Notes: generated by a model not told the origin, from the letters alone. A DNA stretch of 39,799 bases from an uncultured Clostridia bacterium (GCA_947585795.1 CANPXG010000019.1:1-39799), one strand, 5' to 3'; shown: positions 29,978-39,041, numbered from the stretch's first letter. Numbers and translations: made by a program.

Positions 29978-31129
29978 ATGAAGGCTGAAACAAAACGGGT
30001 AAACAGCTTAATCATAAAAGCATGGACGGTGATAAACGTCGTCCTCGCGGCTTCGTATCTGTTGGAGGTTGTAAAAGGCACGCGCACCTTCGGGTACGTG
30101 GCTGTCTTTGCGTGCGTGCTGTTTGTGCCCGAGCTTATATCCGTGATCATCTACAAGCGCCGGCCGGAATCCTCCGCGTTCAAGTACGTCGCGGTTGTCG
30201 GCTACCTGATCATGTACACCTTCGTCATGCTGACTGGCAACACGTTTTTGGTATTCACGTACATATTCCCGATGCTGACGTTTATGATACTGTACCACCG
30301 AAAACGGCTTATCCTGATCAGCGGAATAATAGTACTGATAATAAACCTCTTATTTATCTACATATGGTCGCGCGGCGGAATAGGCGGACGCATGTTAACG
30401 CTTGAAAACAGCCGCGACCACGAGATACAAATAGCGCTGATTTGTCTGTGCTTCGCCGGCAGCTACGCCACGGCGCGGCTTTACGAGAGCATAAGCGCGA
30501 AAAATATAGAGTACGTTCGTCAGATAAACGAGGACGCGAAGCACTTAAAGGAAATGACGCTGCAGTCGATCCACACGATAGTAAAGACTATCGACGCGAA
30601 GGACGATTACACGAAGGGACATTCACAGCGAGTTTCGTATTACTCTTACGTGCTTGCGCGGGAGCTCGGCTCGGACGAGGAAGAGGCGAACAACGTGCGC
30701 ATCGTCGCATTGCTTCACGACATAGGTAAGATCGGCGTACCCGACGCGATACTGAACAAAAAGGGCAGCCTTACGGACGACGAGTTTGAAATCATGAAAA
30801 CCCACTCCGAGGTCGGCGCGAACATACTTAAAGACATAACGTACCTGCCGGGGCTCGAAATAGGCGCACTCTACCACCACGAGCGCTACGACGGCACAGG
30901 TTACCCCGAAGGACTGAAGGGCGACGAGATACCGTACGTCGCGAAGGTAATATGTATCGCCGACGCTTACGATGCCATGAGCAGTAACAGAGTGTACCGC
31001 AAGCGGCTCCCCGAGGAAAAAATTCTCGAGGAATTTGAGAAGTGCAAGGGCGGACAATTCGATCCCAAGATGACGGACACGTTCATAAATCTCATAAAAG
31101 AAGGAAAAATACAACCTCTCATCGTCTGA
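29978..31129 (+). CDS. Membrane HD-GYP domain protein
   Basis: 383 residues. About six hydrophobic helices fill residues 10-175, followed by a short coiled linker (ISAKNIEYVRQINEDAKHLK) and an HD-GYP domain. The catalytic parts are complete: GHSQRVSYYSYVLARELG, ALLHDIGKIGVPDAIL (HD), KTHSEVGANIL, HHERYDGTGYPEGLKGDEIP (GYP) and IADAYDAMSSNRVYR. Such domains hydrolyse cyclic di-GMP or related nucleotides. The membrane part probably senses a signal; no partner is adjacent. GGGAGAG precedes the ATG. Confidence 0.93.
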   Translation: MKAETKRVNSLIIKAWTVINVVLAASYLLEVVKGTRTFGYVAVFACVLFVPELISVIIYKRRPESSAFKYVAVVGYLIMYTFVMLTGNTFLVFTYIFPMLTFMILYHRKRLILISGIIVLIINLLFIYIWSRGGIGGRMLTLENSRDHEIQIALICLCFAGSYATARLYESISAKNIEYVRQINEDAKHLKEMTLQSIHTIVKTIDAKDDYTKGHSQRVSYYSYVLARELGSDEEEANNVRIVALLHDIGKIGVPDAILNKKGSLTDDEFEIMKTHSEVGANILKDITYLPGLEIGALYHHERYDGTGYPEGLKGDEIPYVAKVICIADAYDAMSSNRVYRKRLPEEKILEEFEKCKGGQFDPKMTDTFINLIKEGKIQPLIV

Positions 31130-31142
31130 CCGATGAGAGGTT
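31113..31142. terminator. Bidirectional terminator, HD-GYP / Nif11-like gene
   Basis: AACCTCTCATCG and CGATGAGAGGTT pair; the loop holds the TGA stop of the HD-GYP gene. T-run follows on the plus strand and A-rich sequence precedes the stem. Confidence 0.88.
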
Positions 31143-31151
31143 TTTCACGTC

Positions 31152-31433
31152 TTACTTTTCGATCTCGTCAAAAAACATTTCATAAAAATCGTCCCAGTTA
31201 TCGGGCGCTTCAACGCCGCCGCCGTTTACGCTCCTGAGCATCGCGGCGCAAAAATCCTCACCGGCTGTCAAAAGCTCGTACACGGTTATATGCGTGTAGC
31301 CAAGCTCGGCGCACTTGTCGCAAAACGCCTTGACTCTGTCAGGCTCACTGCGCGTGAGTATAAGCTCACGCTTAAGCGCCTCATCATTTTTCGCGCGCTG
31401 TGTAAGCTCTGCAAGTTCCGTATAAATATCCAT
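31152..31433 (-). CDS. Nif11-like small protein with Gly-Gly-Gly site
   Basis: 93 residues from ATG 31433 (GGAGG 8-9 nt upstream; an in-frame GTG overlaps the site). Residues 2-60 resemble the Nif11 leader fold: FLxxAxxDxxLxxxL-like spacing in ELAELTQRAKNDEALKREL, then CAELGYTHITVYELL. A GGG at 71-73 is followed by a 20-residue acidic, aromatic tail (VEAPDNWDDFYEMFFDEIEK). Nif11-type leaders end in Gly-Gly before the core peptide of some ribosomal natural products. No modifying enzyme or exporter is nearby, so this assignment is tentative. Confidence 0.5.
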   Translation of the reverse strand: MDIYTELAELTQRAKNDEALKRELILTRSEPDRVKAFCDKCAELGYTHITVYELLTAGEDFCAAMLRSVNGGGVEAPDNWDDFYEMFFDEIEK

Positions 31434-31448
31434 TAAAAACACCTCCGT

Positions 31449-31480
31449 AAAAAAACAGACGGGCGGATACCGTATCCGCG
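31449..31480 (-). terminator. Terminator after the aldo/keto reductase gene
   Basis: GCGGATAC-c-GTATCCGC (31463-31479), followed on the minus strand by CCGTCTG and T7. It lies between the reductase and the Nif11-like gene. Confidence 0.65.
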
Positions 31481-31500
31481 CCGCCTTTGGCTTTAAAAAT

Positions 31501-32487
31501 TTACTTTAATATACTGTCTATCGCGTCAAGCTCATCCGACGTAAAGTCGAGGTTCGCGAGCGACGCGGCGTTTTCCGTGAGCTGCGCAGACCGTGACGCG
31601 CCCAAGAGCACGCTCGTCAGCCTGCCTCCGCGCAGGTTCCACGCGCACGCCATTTGCGCGAGCGACTGACCGCGGTTTTCGGCTATTTCGTTAAGCTTCA
31701 CGATTTTTTCTATCTTCTCCGGCGTTATACCGTCCTTCGTGAGGAACGGCGACGCTTTCGCCGCACGCGAATCTGCCGGAATACCGTTTATATACTTATT
31801 CGTAAGCATACCCTGCGCAAGCGGACAGAACGAGATGGAACCCATACCCTCCTCGTCGAGCACGTCGAGAAGTCCGTCCTCGATCCAACGCTCAAACATA
31901 TTGTAACGCGGCTGATGAATTATCAGCGGCGTACCCAACGACTTCATAATACGCGACATTTCCTTTGTCTGTTCCGCACTGTAATTTGACACACCGACGT
32001 ACAGCGCCTTACCGCTTCTCACTATGTGATCGAGCGCCGCCGCCGTTTCCTCCATAGGCGTTTCGGGATCGGGACGGTGGTGATAGAAAATATCCACGTA
32101 GTCAAGACCAAGACGCTTCAGACTTTGATCGAGGCTCGCTATGAGGTACTTCCTCGAGCCGTGATCGCCGTAGGGACCTGCCCACATACCGTAACCCGCC
32201 TTCGTCGATACGATTATCTCGTCGCGGTACGGCTTAAACTCGTTCCTCATCACCTTGCCAAAATTTTCCTCGGCGCTTCCGGGGTAGGGACCGTAGTTGT
32301 TCGCGAGGTCAAAATGCGTTATTCCTATGTCAAACGCGGTCGTGAGCATATCGACCATGTTGTCGTAATTGTCGCCGCTGCCGAAGTTGTGCCACAGACC
32401 GAGCGAAAACGCGGGAAGCTTAAGACCGCTTCGTCCGCACCTGTTGTACTTCATAACTTCGTATCTTTTTTCATTTGCCGTATACAT
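31501..32487 (-). CDS. Aldo/keto reductase, YghZ/Gpr type (L-glyceraldehyde-3-phosphate reductase-like)
   Basis: 328 residues from ATG 32487 (MYTANEKRYEVMKYNRCGRS); the longer start 32517 lacks a good site, while AAGGACGGG precedes 32487. The catalytic tetrad is visible: Asp and Tyr in FDLANNYGP, Lys in VSTKAGYGM, His in IFYHHRPDP. GVSNYSAEQ and LLGASRSAQL bind NADPH in this family. The N-terminus and the GPYPGSAEENFG loop match the YghZ subgroup, which reduces methylglyoxal and L-glyceraldehyde 3-phosphate. Confidence 0.92.
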   Translation of the reverse strand: MYTANEKRYEVMKYNRCGRSGLKLPAFSLGLWHNFGSGDNYDNMVDMLTTAFDIGITHFDLANNYGPYPGSAEENFGKVMRNEFKPYRDEIIVSTKAGYGMWAGPYGDHGSRKYLIASLDQSLKRLGLDYVDIFYHHRPDPETPMEETAAALDHIVRSGKALYVGVSNYSAEQTKEMSRIMKSLGTPLIIHQPRYNMFERWIEDGLLDVLDEEGMGSISFCPLAQGMLTNKYINGIPADSRAAKASPFLTKDGITPEKIEKIVKLNEIAENRGQSLAQMACAWNLRGGRLTSVLLGASRSAQLTENAASLANLDFTSDELDAIDSILK

Positions 32488-32526
32488 ATTTTCCCGTCCT
32501 TCCTTATTTATATTCACTATACATAA

Positions 32527-32555
32527 ATTATATAATTATTTACCCCGCCTGTCAA
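32527..32555 (-). promoter_or_regulatory. Promoter of the aldo/keto reductase gene
   Basis: On the minus strand TTGACA (32550-32555) and TATAAT (32527-32532) are consensus boxes 17 bp apart. Confidence 0.85.
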
Positions 32556-32648
32556 TATTCGCCGCGAAAATTTAAGCGTCAAAAAACCGTCAACATATAC
32601 AAAAAGTACACGGCGATTTCTACAATATGAACATACGTTTTTATGTTA

Positions 32649-32700
32649 TTAAGAAGATAAAGAAGGGTATATATAAAATATGTACGGGCTTTTGCCCGTA
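32649..32700 (+). promoter_or_regulatory. Promoter and 5'-terminal hairpin of the EF-G-like gene
   Basis: TTAAGA (32649-32654) and TATAAA (32672-32677) are 17 bp apart. The predicted start falls at about 32684, the beginning of TACGGGC-TTTT-GCCCGTA (32683-32700). The mRNA would thus begin with a 7-bp hairpin, which could stabilise it. No T-run follows, so it is not a terminator. Confidence 0.45.
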
Positions 32701-32735
32701 ATTTATCAGTTATAACCAAAGGAGGATTTGTTATT

Positions 32736-34805
32736 ATGAAAACATACGCGATGGATGCCATAAGGAACATAGCCGTTATGGGCCATGGAAAATGCGGTAA
32801 GACGACGCTTACCGAGGCGATGCTTTTTAACGCGAAAATGACGGACAGAATGGGCAAGACGGTTGACGGAAACACGGTCACCGATTTCGACAGCGAGGAA
32901 ATCAAAAGACAGTTCAGTATTTCCACGGCTGTCGCGGCGATAGAGTGGAAGGACATGAAATACAACGTCATAGACACGCCGGGATTTCTTGACTTCGCGG
33001 GAGGCGTTAAAGAGGGACTGAGAGCCGCGGACAGCGCTCTTATAGTATTAAGCGGCAGAAGCGGCGTAAGCGTCGGCACGGAGAACGTGTTCAAGTACGC
33101 GAAACAGAGAGGCGTCCCGACTATGTTTTTCGTAAACAAGATAGACGACGACAGAGCCGACTACACGAAAACACTCGAGCAGATGAAGGAGGTTTTCGGA
33201 AAGTCGATAACCCCGTTCGTTTACCCGATACAGGAGGACGGCGAGTTTAAGGGCTTCGTTGACGTGGTCGACATGACGGCGCGCCGTTACGAAGGTCAGG
33301 ACAGAATAGACATACCCGTGCCGGACGGCATGGAGGACGTGATAGCGCCGCTTCGCGACATGATCATGGAGGCTGTCGCGGAAACGGACGAAGCGCTTAT
33401 GGTAAAGTACTTCGAGGGCGAGGAGTTTACGTTTGACGAGATAAAGCAGGCGATAAGAAAGGGCGTAAAGGACGGAAGTATATTCCCTGTATACTGCGGA
33501 AGCGGTCAGGACAATATCGGCGTGCGCTCGCTTATGGACGGTATGGGTAAGTACCTTCCCGCGCCGTCGGAGATAGAGGAGATCGCGAGAAAGGCGGACA
33601 CGGCGGAGCCTGTCGAGCTCGTGCAGAGTGAAACGGAAACCACCGCCGCGGTGGTATTTAAGACGATCGCCGATCCGTATGTGGGTAAGATGTCGCTCTT
33701 CAGAGTATACTCGGGCGAGGTCAAGGCGGACAGCACGCTCTACAACCCCAACAAGGACGCGAACGAGAAGATCGGCAAGGTGTTCAATCTGTTCGGCAAG
33801 AAGCAGCTTGACGCGAAATCGATAAAAGCGGGCGACATAGGCGGTACCGCCAAGCTTGAATTTACGAAAACGGGCGACACGCTCTGCGAGAAGGGCAAAA
33901 ACATAATCCTCACTGGTATCGACTTCCCCGCGCCTGTGCTTTCAATGGCTGTCAAGCCTCAGGCGAAGGGCGACGAGGAAAAGATAATAAACGGTTTGGG
34001 AAAACTTATGGAGGAGGATCCGACCTTCACCGTCACCAACAACCCCGAAACGAAGCAGACGCTCATTAATGGTCAGGGCGAGCAGCATATAGACGTTATA
34101 GTAAGCCGTCTGAAGAACAAGTACGGCGTGAACGTGGTTCTCGAGGATCCCGTTGTGCCATACCGCGAAACGATAAAGGGCAAGGCTACCGTTGAAGGCA
34201 AGCACAAGAAGCAGTCGGGCGGTCACGGACAGTACGGTCACGTTAAGATCGCATTCGAACCGGGCGTTTCCGAGGAAATGATATTCGAGGAGCAGGTATT
34301 CGGAGGCGCTGTACCGAAGAATTACTTCCCGGCAGTCGAAAAGGGACTTAGGGACAGCTGCCAAAAGGGCGTGCTCGCGGGTTACCCCGTTGTAAACCTC
34401 AAAGCCACGCTGCTTGACGGCTCCTACCACCCCGTTGACTCGTCTGAAATGGCGTTCAAGACGGCGGCGGCGATAGCGTACAAGGAAGGACTTACACAGG
34501 CGAAGCCGGTACTGCTCGAACCCATCGGCTACCTTAAAGTATATATACCCGAGAAGATCATGGGCGATATAATCGGCGACATAAACAAAAGGCGCGGTCA
34601 AATCGTCGGCATGGGCGAGAGCGACAGAGAGGGACTTAACATGGTCGAGGCTGAGGTGCCGATGTCCGAGATGTTTAAGTACGCGACAGACCTGCGCTCC
34701 ATGAGTCAGGGCAGAGGCGCGTTCGAGTTCGAGTTCGTAAGGTACGAGCAGGCTCCGCAAAACGTCGCCGATAAGGTGATTGCGGACGCGAAGGCGAAGG
34801 AATGA
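32736..34805 (+). CDS. EF-G-like translation GTPase (EF-G2 type)
   Basis: 689 residues with the full EF-G domain order. The P-loop is GHGKCGKTTL, not the AHIDAGKTTT of true EF-G; G3 is IDTPGFLDF and G4 FVNKIDDDRAD. Switch I has KRQFSIST in place of the ERGITI of EF-G. Domain IV shows KKQSGGHGQYGHVKI and domain V YIPEKIMGDIIGDINKRRGQI. These differences match the second EF-G lineage of clostridia, Thermotoga and Thermus, whose role is unsettled. AAAGGAGG precedes the ATG. It is monocistronic and not beside rpsL/rpsG/tuf, where canonical fusA usually lies. Confidence 0.93.
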   Translation: MKTYAMDAIRNIAVMGHGKCGKTTLTEAMLFNAKMTDRMGKTVDGNTVTDFDSEEIKRQFSISTAVAAIEWKDMKYNVIDTPGFLDFAGGVKEGLRAADSALIVLSGRSGVSVGTENVFKYAKQRGVPTMFFVNKIDDDRADYTKTLEQMKEVFGKSITPFVYPIQEDGEFKGFVDVVDMTARRYEGQDRIDIPVPDGMEDVIAPLRDMIMEAVAETDEALMVKYFEGEEFTFDEIKQAIRKGVKDGSIFPVYCGSGQDNIGVRSLMDGMGKYLPAPSEIEEIARKADTAEPVELVQSETETTAAVVFKTIADPYVGKMSLFRVYSGEVKADSTLYNPNKDANEKIGKVFNLFGKKQLDAKSIKAGDIGGTAKLEFTKTGDTLCEKGKNIILTGIDFPAPVLSMAVKPQAKGDEEKIINGLGKLMEEDPTFTVTNNPETKQTLINGQGEQHIDVIVSRLKNKYGVNVVLEDPVVPYRETIKGKATVEGKHKKQSGGHGQYGHVKIAFEPGVSEEMIFEEQVFGGAVPKNYFPAVEKGLRDSCQKGVLAGYPVVNLKATLLDGSYHPVDSSEMAFKTAAAIAYKEGLTQAKPVLLEPIGYLKVYIPEKIMGDIIGDINKRRGQIVGMGESDREGLNMVEAEVPMSEMFKYATDLRSMSQGRGAFEFEFVRYEQAPQNVADKVIADAKAKE

Positions 34806-35040
34806 CGAGTATCCTCACCAAAGGACGCAAACCGGACGCGAAAATGTTTAGTTATTTTTACTAAAGAATAAAAACTATTTTTGTGAATTATACGACTAAC
34901 ATTTTCCCGTCAAATATGTTATCATATACGTATAGAAAAAAGTGTCGGACGATTTATCAAAGCACTTAAAAATTTGACGGAGGATGCTTGCGCATTTTCC
35001 GCCGCAAAAAAATATTCATTGACGAGAGGGGATTAACACT

Positions 35041-36150
35041 ATGGCAGATTTACAATTAAAGCACATTTACAAAAGATATTCGGGCGGCGTTACGGCTGTA
35101 AGCGACTTTACGCTCGATATCGAAGACAAGGAGTTCATTATCCTTGTAGGTCCTTCGGGCTGCGGTAAGTCCACAACGCTCAGAATGGTTGCGGGACTTG
35201 AGGAAATTTCCGAGGGTGAGCTTTACATCGGCGGACGTCTTGTAAACGACGTTGCACCGAAAGACAGAGATATCGCGATGGTATTCCAGAATTACGCGCT
35301 TTATCCGCATATGACGGTTTACGAGAACATGGCGTTCGGTCTTAAGCTCAGAAAGACACCGAAGGATGAGATCAATAAGCGTGTGCACGAAGCCGCTAAG
35401 ATCCTTGATATCGAGCATCTTCTCGACAGAAAGCCGAAGGCTTTGTCGGGCGGTCAAAGACAGCGTGTCGCTATGGGACGTGCAATAGTTCGTGATCCTA
35501 AGGTATTCCTTATGGACGAACCTCTTTCAAACCTCGACGCGAAGCTCAGAGTTGCGATGAGAACGGAGATCAAGAAGCTCCATAACAAGCTCCAAACAAC
35601 GTTTATCTACGTTACGCATGACCAGACGGAAGCTATGACGATGGGTACGAGAATCGTTGTTATGAAGGACGGTATCGTTCAGCAGGTCGACACTCCGTCA
35701 AACCTCTACAACAAGCCTGTAAATCTCTTTGTCGGAGGCTTTATCGGTTCGCCTCAGATGAACTTTGTAAACGCGCTGCTTTCAAAGGAAAGCGACGGCG
35801 TATACGCTTCATTCGGTGATAATAAGATCAAGATTCCCGAGGGTAAGGTTACGGAAGAGCTTACGCATTACTTCGGCAAGGAAGTCATTCTCGGTATCAG
35901 ACCTGAGGATCTTCATGACGACGAAGCATTTATTGCGAACAAGCCCGACGCGGTATGCAGCGCTTACGTAGAAGTAACCGAAATGATGGGTTCGGAGACA
36001 TATCTGTACCTGCAGATTGCAGGCGAGCAGTTCACCGCAAGAGTTAATCAGCGCTCAACCGCTAAGCTCGGCGACACAATTAAGGTTGCGTTCGAAACGA
36101 ATAAGCTTCATATCTTTGATAAGGACACAGAGCTTGCGATTGTTCACTAA
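35041..36150 (+). CDS. msmX: Sugar ABC transporter ATPase, MsmX/UgpC type
   Basis: 369 residues: Walker A GPSGCGKSTT, Q-loop MVFQNYALYPHMTV, signature LSGGQRQRVAMGRA, Walker B VFLMDEPLSNLDAKLR, H-loop VTHDQTEAMT, then a C-terminal TOBE regulatory domain (about 240-369). No permease or binding protein is adjacent. A stand-alone copy is typical of MsmX, which energises several carbohydrate importers in Firmicutes. GAGAGGGG precedes the ATG. Codon use is A/T-ending more often than in neighbours, compatible with high expression. Confidence 0.94.
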   Translation: MADLQLKHIYKRYSGGVTAVSDFTLDIEDKEFIILVGPSGCGKSTTLRMVAGLEEISEGELYIGGRLVNDVAPKDRDIAMVFQNYALYPHMTVYENMAFGLKLRKTPKDEINKRVHEAAKILDIEHLLDRKPKALSGGQRQRVAMGRAIVRDPKVFLMDEPLSNLDAKLRVAMRTEIKKLHNKLQTTFIYVTHDQTEAMTMGTRIVVMKDGIVQQVDTPSNLYNKPVNLFVGGFIGSPQMNFVNALLSKESDGVYASFGDNKIKIPEGKVTEELTHYFGKEVILGIRPEDLHDDEAFIANKPDAVCSAYVEVTEMMGSETYLYLQIAGEQFTARVNQRSTAKLGDTIKVAFETNKLHIFDKDTELAIVH

Positions 36151-36172
36151 TTAAAATATTGTGACGAATTAA

Positions 36173-36208
36173 AACAGACAAGGCCTCAGGGCTTTGTCTG
36201 TTTTTCTC
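36173..36208 (+). terminator. msmX terminator
   Basis: AACAGACAAgGCC and GGgCtTTGTCTGTT pair around TCA, followed by T5. Confidence 0.88.
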
Positions 36209-36388
36209 TTATCGCCGAGCACATAAAAATTTACATTATTTGTAAGTTAGCCTCATGAAAAAAATTCATAATTATTCATTTGCGAAAATCCGCTTGACTG
36301 CGCGCTTTGCGTTTGTCAAGTTACATTATCTTTACAAAATATAACATTTTTCGTCCTTATTTGTATTCGATTTGTAAACTAAATCGTA

Positions 36389-36417
36389 TTGCATTTAATT
36401 GGGGCATGTGTTATAAT
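36389..36417 (+). promoter_or_regulatory. Sigma-A promoter of nrdD
   Basis: TTGCAT (36389-36394) and TATAAT (36412-36417) are 17 bp apart; the start would be near 36424, inside the first NrdR-like box. The rest of 36209-36388 is AT-rich and shows no gene. Confidence 0.65.
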
Positions 36418-36420
36418 AGG

Positions 36421-36468
36421 CTACAAGATGTAGGGATTTACATAATTCAGTTGCACAAAATATAGTAT
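36421..36468. promoter_or_regulatory. Two NrdR-like boxes before nrdD
   Basis: 36453-36468 (GCACAAAATATAGTAT) matches 13 of 16 positions of the NrdR box acaCwAtATaTwGtgt. 36421-36436 (CTACAAGATGTAGGGA) matches 10 of 16, including the core C-w-A-x-A-T-x-T-w-G. The two are exactly 32 bp apart, the same face of the helix, as in known nrd promoters. They lie at and after the start of transcription, which fits repression when dATP is plentiful. Confidence 0.65.
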
Positions 36469-36557
36469 TTACAGAGAAGAACGGAAGCATTACGGTTATG
36501 CGTGTGCAGCGCGGATTTTGTTTAGATTATGTGTCTTTGAAGAAAGGGAATGAGGAA

Positions 36558-38684
36558 ATGAAGGTACAAAAACGTGACGGCAGGATCGTTACTTACGACG
36601 CAAGTAAGATAACCGCCGCAATCAAGAAAGCGAATGTCGAGGTGGAAAATTCGCAGAGAGCGAACGAAGAGCTTATCAATGAAACGGTTGAGAACGTTGA
36701 GAAAATGACGGGCGACGTTATACCTGTTGAAACGATACAGGATATTATAGAAAGAACGCTCGTCGGTCACAACAAATACGTACTCGCTAAGAAGTACATG
36801 ATATACCGCTATCAAAGAAGCCTCCTCAGAAAATCCAACACCACGGACGACTCGATACTCCGACTTATAAGAAATGAAAACAAGGAGCTTGCGGAGGAAA
36901 ACTCCAACAAAAACACGGCGCACGCCTCGACGCAGCGCGACTATATCGCGGGCGAGGTATCGCGCGACGTTACGAAGCGTCTGCTTCTTCCGGAGCACAT
37001 AACGCTGGCGCACGAAAACGGCGTCTTGCACTTCCACGACGCGGACTACTTCATTCAGCCGATATTCAACTGCTGCCTCATAAACATAAAGGATATGCTC
37101 GACAACGGCACCGTAATGAACGGCAAAATGATCGAGTCCCCGAAGAGCTTTCAGGTAGCCTGCACCGTCACAACACAGATCATCGCGGCGGTCGCGAGTA
37201 ACCAGTACGGCGGACAGTCGGTAAACGTGGCACACCTCGGCAAATATTTGAGAAAGAGCCGCGACAAGTTCTACAAGGAAGCCGTCGAAAAATTTGGCGA
37301 CACGCTTGACCGCGAAACGATAAACAAAATAGTCGATATGCGCGTGGACGACGAACTCAAGTCCGGCGTACAGACGATACAGTATCAGATAAACACACTC
37401 ATGACAACAAACGGTCAGTCACCGTTCGTAACGCTTTTCCTCTACATCGACGAAAACGACGAGTACGTCGAGGAAAACGTGAGAATAATAGAAGAAATAC
37501 TTCGTCAGCGCCTCGAGGGCATAAAGAACGAGCAGGGCGTGTACGTAACGCCCGCGTTCCCGAAGCTCGTGTACGTGCTTGACGAAAACAACTGCTTAAA
37601 GGGCGGCAAGTACGATTACGTTACGAAGCTCGCCGTAAAGTGCAGCGCGAAGAGAATGTACCCCGACTATTTGAGCGCAAAGAAAATGCGCGAGAACTAC
37701 GAGGGCAACGTTTTCGGACCTATGGGCTGCCGTTCGTTCCTCGCTCCGTGGAAGGACGAGAACGGCGAATACAAGTGGGAAGGACGCTTCAACCAAGGCG
37801 TTGTCAGCATAAACCTCCCGCAAATAGGCATCATCGCGAAAGGCGACATGGATAAGTTTTGGCAGCTGTTCGACGAAAGACTTGAGCTTTGCTTCGAGGC
37901 GATCATGTGCCGCCACAAGGCGCTTTTGGGAACACTGTCGGACGTAAGCCCGATACACTGGCAGCACGGCGCGATCGCGCGTCTTAAGAAGGGCGAGAAG
38001 ATCGACAAGTACCTCTACGGCGGCTACTCGTCCATCTCACTCGGCTACATCGGACTTTACGAGCTCACCTACCTCATGACCGGCGAAAGTCAGACAAGCG
38101 GCAAGGGCAAGGAGTTCGGACTTGCGGTCATGAAGCATATGCGCGACAAGGTTCAGGAGTGGAAAAAGAAGACCAACATCGGCTTCGCGCTTTACGGCAC
38201 GCCGGCGGAATCGCTTTGCTACCGTTTCGCGAAGATCGACCGCGAAAAGTACGGCATAATAAAGAACGTGACCGACAAGGGCTACTACACGAACTCATAC
38301 CACGTTGACGTAAGAGAGGAAATAAACGCGTTCGACAAGTTCGACATCGAGAGCGAGTATCAGAACATATCGCTGGGCGGCGCGATCTCATACGTTGAAA
38401 TACCGAACATGCAGAACAACCTGCCCGCGCTCGAAACGCTTGTTAAGTATATTTACGACAACATCCAGTACGGCGAGTTCAACACGAAATCCGACTACTG
38501 TCAGGTATGCGGCTTTGACGGCGAGATAATTATAAACGACGACTTGGAATGGGAGTGCCCGCAGTGCCACAACAAAGACCATAACAAGCTCAGCGTTACG
38601 CGCAGAACGTGCGGTTACCTCGGCGAGAACTTTTGGAACACGGGTAAGACAAGCGAAATAAAGAGCAGGGTACTGCACCTGTAA
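36558..38684 (+). CDS. nrdD: Anaerobic ribonucleoside-triphosphate reductase (class III)
   Basis: 708 residues from ATG 36558 (MKVQKRDGRIVTYD); the frame extends upstream to 36498 but GAATGAGGA fits this start. An N-terminal ATP-cone (about 1-90) is followed by the glycyl-radical barrel. The C-terminus has a zinc ribbon (CQVCGFDG and CPQCHNKD) and the radical loop RRTCGYLGENFWNTGK. It makes dNTPs without oxygen, using formate in this type. The activase gene nrdG, usually next door, is not present in the window; repeats follow instead. Confidence 0.97.
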   Translation: MKVQKRDGRIVTYDASKITAAIKKANVEVENSQRANEELINETVENVEKMTGDVIPVETIQDIIERTLVGHNKYVLAKKYMIYRYQRSLLRKSNTTDDSILRLIRNENKELAEENSNKNTAHASTQRDYIAGEVSRDVTKRLLLPEHITLAHENGVLHFHDADYFIQPIFNCCLINIKDMLDNGTVMNGKMIESPKSFQVACTVTTQIIAAVASNQYGGQSVNVAHLGKYLRKSRDKFYKEAVEKFGDTLDRETINKIVDMRVDDELKSGVQTIQYQINTLMTTNGQSPFVTLFLYIDENDEYVEENVRIIEEILRQRLEGIKNEQGVYVTPAFPKLVYVLDENNCLKGGKYDYVTKLAVKCSAKRMYPDYLSAKKMRENYEGNVFGPMGCRSFLAPWKDENGEYKWEGRFNQGVVSINLPQIGIIAKGDMDKFWQLFDERLELCFEAIMCRHKALLGTLSDVSPIHWQHGAIARLKKGEKIDKYLYGGYSSISLGYIGLYELTYLMTGESQTSGKGKEFGLAVMKHMRDKVQEWKKKTNIGFALYGTPAESLCYRFAKIDREKYGIIKNVTDKGYYTNSYHVDVREEINAFDKFDIESEYQNISLGGAISYVEIPNMQNNLPALETLVKYIYDNIQYGEFNTKSDYCQVCGFDGEIIINDDLEWECPQCHNKDHNKLSVTRRTCGYLGENFWNTGKTSEIKSRVLHL

Positions 38685-38695
38685 TACGAATTTTC

Positions 38696-38720
38696 GGGGC
38701 GGCTCTACCGCCCCTTTTTT
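38696..38720 (+). terminator. nrdD terminator
   Basis: GGGGCGG-CTCTA-CCGCCCC followed by T6. Confidence 0.92.
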
Positions 38721-38799
38721 CCTGAAAAAATGACGGGGATTTGATGAAAAAATGCGGGACGTCGGGGCGGTGATTCGCCGCCCGTTAGCCTCCCTTTGC

Positions 38800-38854
38800 T
38801 ACGGCGTTTGTTCGCAAGCGAACACGCCTACCACACGCGGGGCGTGTGGTTCAC
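38800..38854 (+). repeat. Two-hairpin module, copy m2
   Basis: TACGGCG, hairpin TGTTCGC-aa-GCGAACA, CGCCTA, hairpin CCACACGC-ggg-GCGTGTGG, TTCAC. It interrupts composite unit 2 relative to unit 1. Confidence 0.8.
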
Positions 38855-38867
38855 TTGTCAAAGGGAG

Positions 38868-38917
38868 GTGAATGACGCTTCAGCGTCATAGGCATAGAGC
38901 TTTGCTCGTATGCCGTA
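38868..38917 (-). repeat. Two-hairpin module, copy m3
   Basis: Nearly identical to m1 at 429-478 (one loop base differs) and in the same position within the composite unit. Confidence 0.8.
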
Positions 38918-39041
38918 GCAAAAAAGGACCGCCGAAGGCGGTGGAGGGATTCATTGTAAAATTAAAAAGGAATCCCCCAGTCGCGCTACGCGCGCCAGCC
39001 CCCTTTAACAAGGGGGTCTTTCGTAGGGGCTGGCGCCTTGT

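Larger units (their letters stand above)
38784..39020. repeat. Composite palindromic repeat, copy 2
   Basis: Same order and largely the same sequence as 401-579, but with about 58 extra bases (38797-38854) inside the loop of the first hairpin CCTCCCTT/AAGGGAGG. The extra piece is module m2. Confidence 0.85.

Noticed and set aside
33942-34760. 272-residue minus-strand frame opposite the EF-G-like gene
   Set aside because: Shadow frame; the plus strand encodes domains III-V of a recognisable GTPase.
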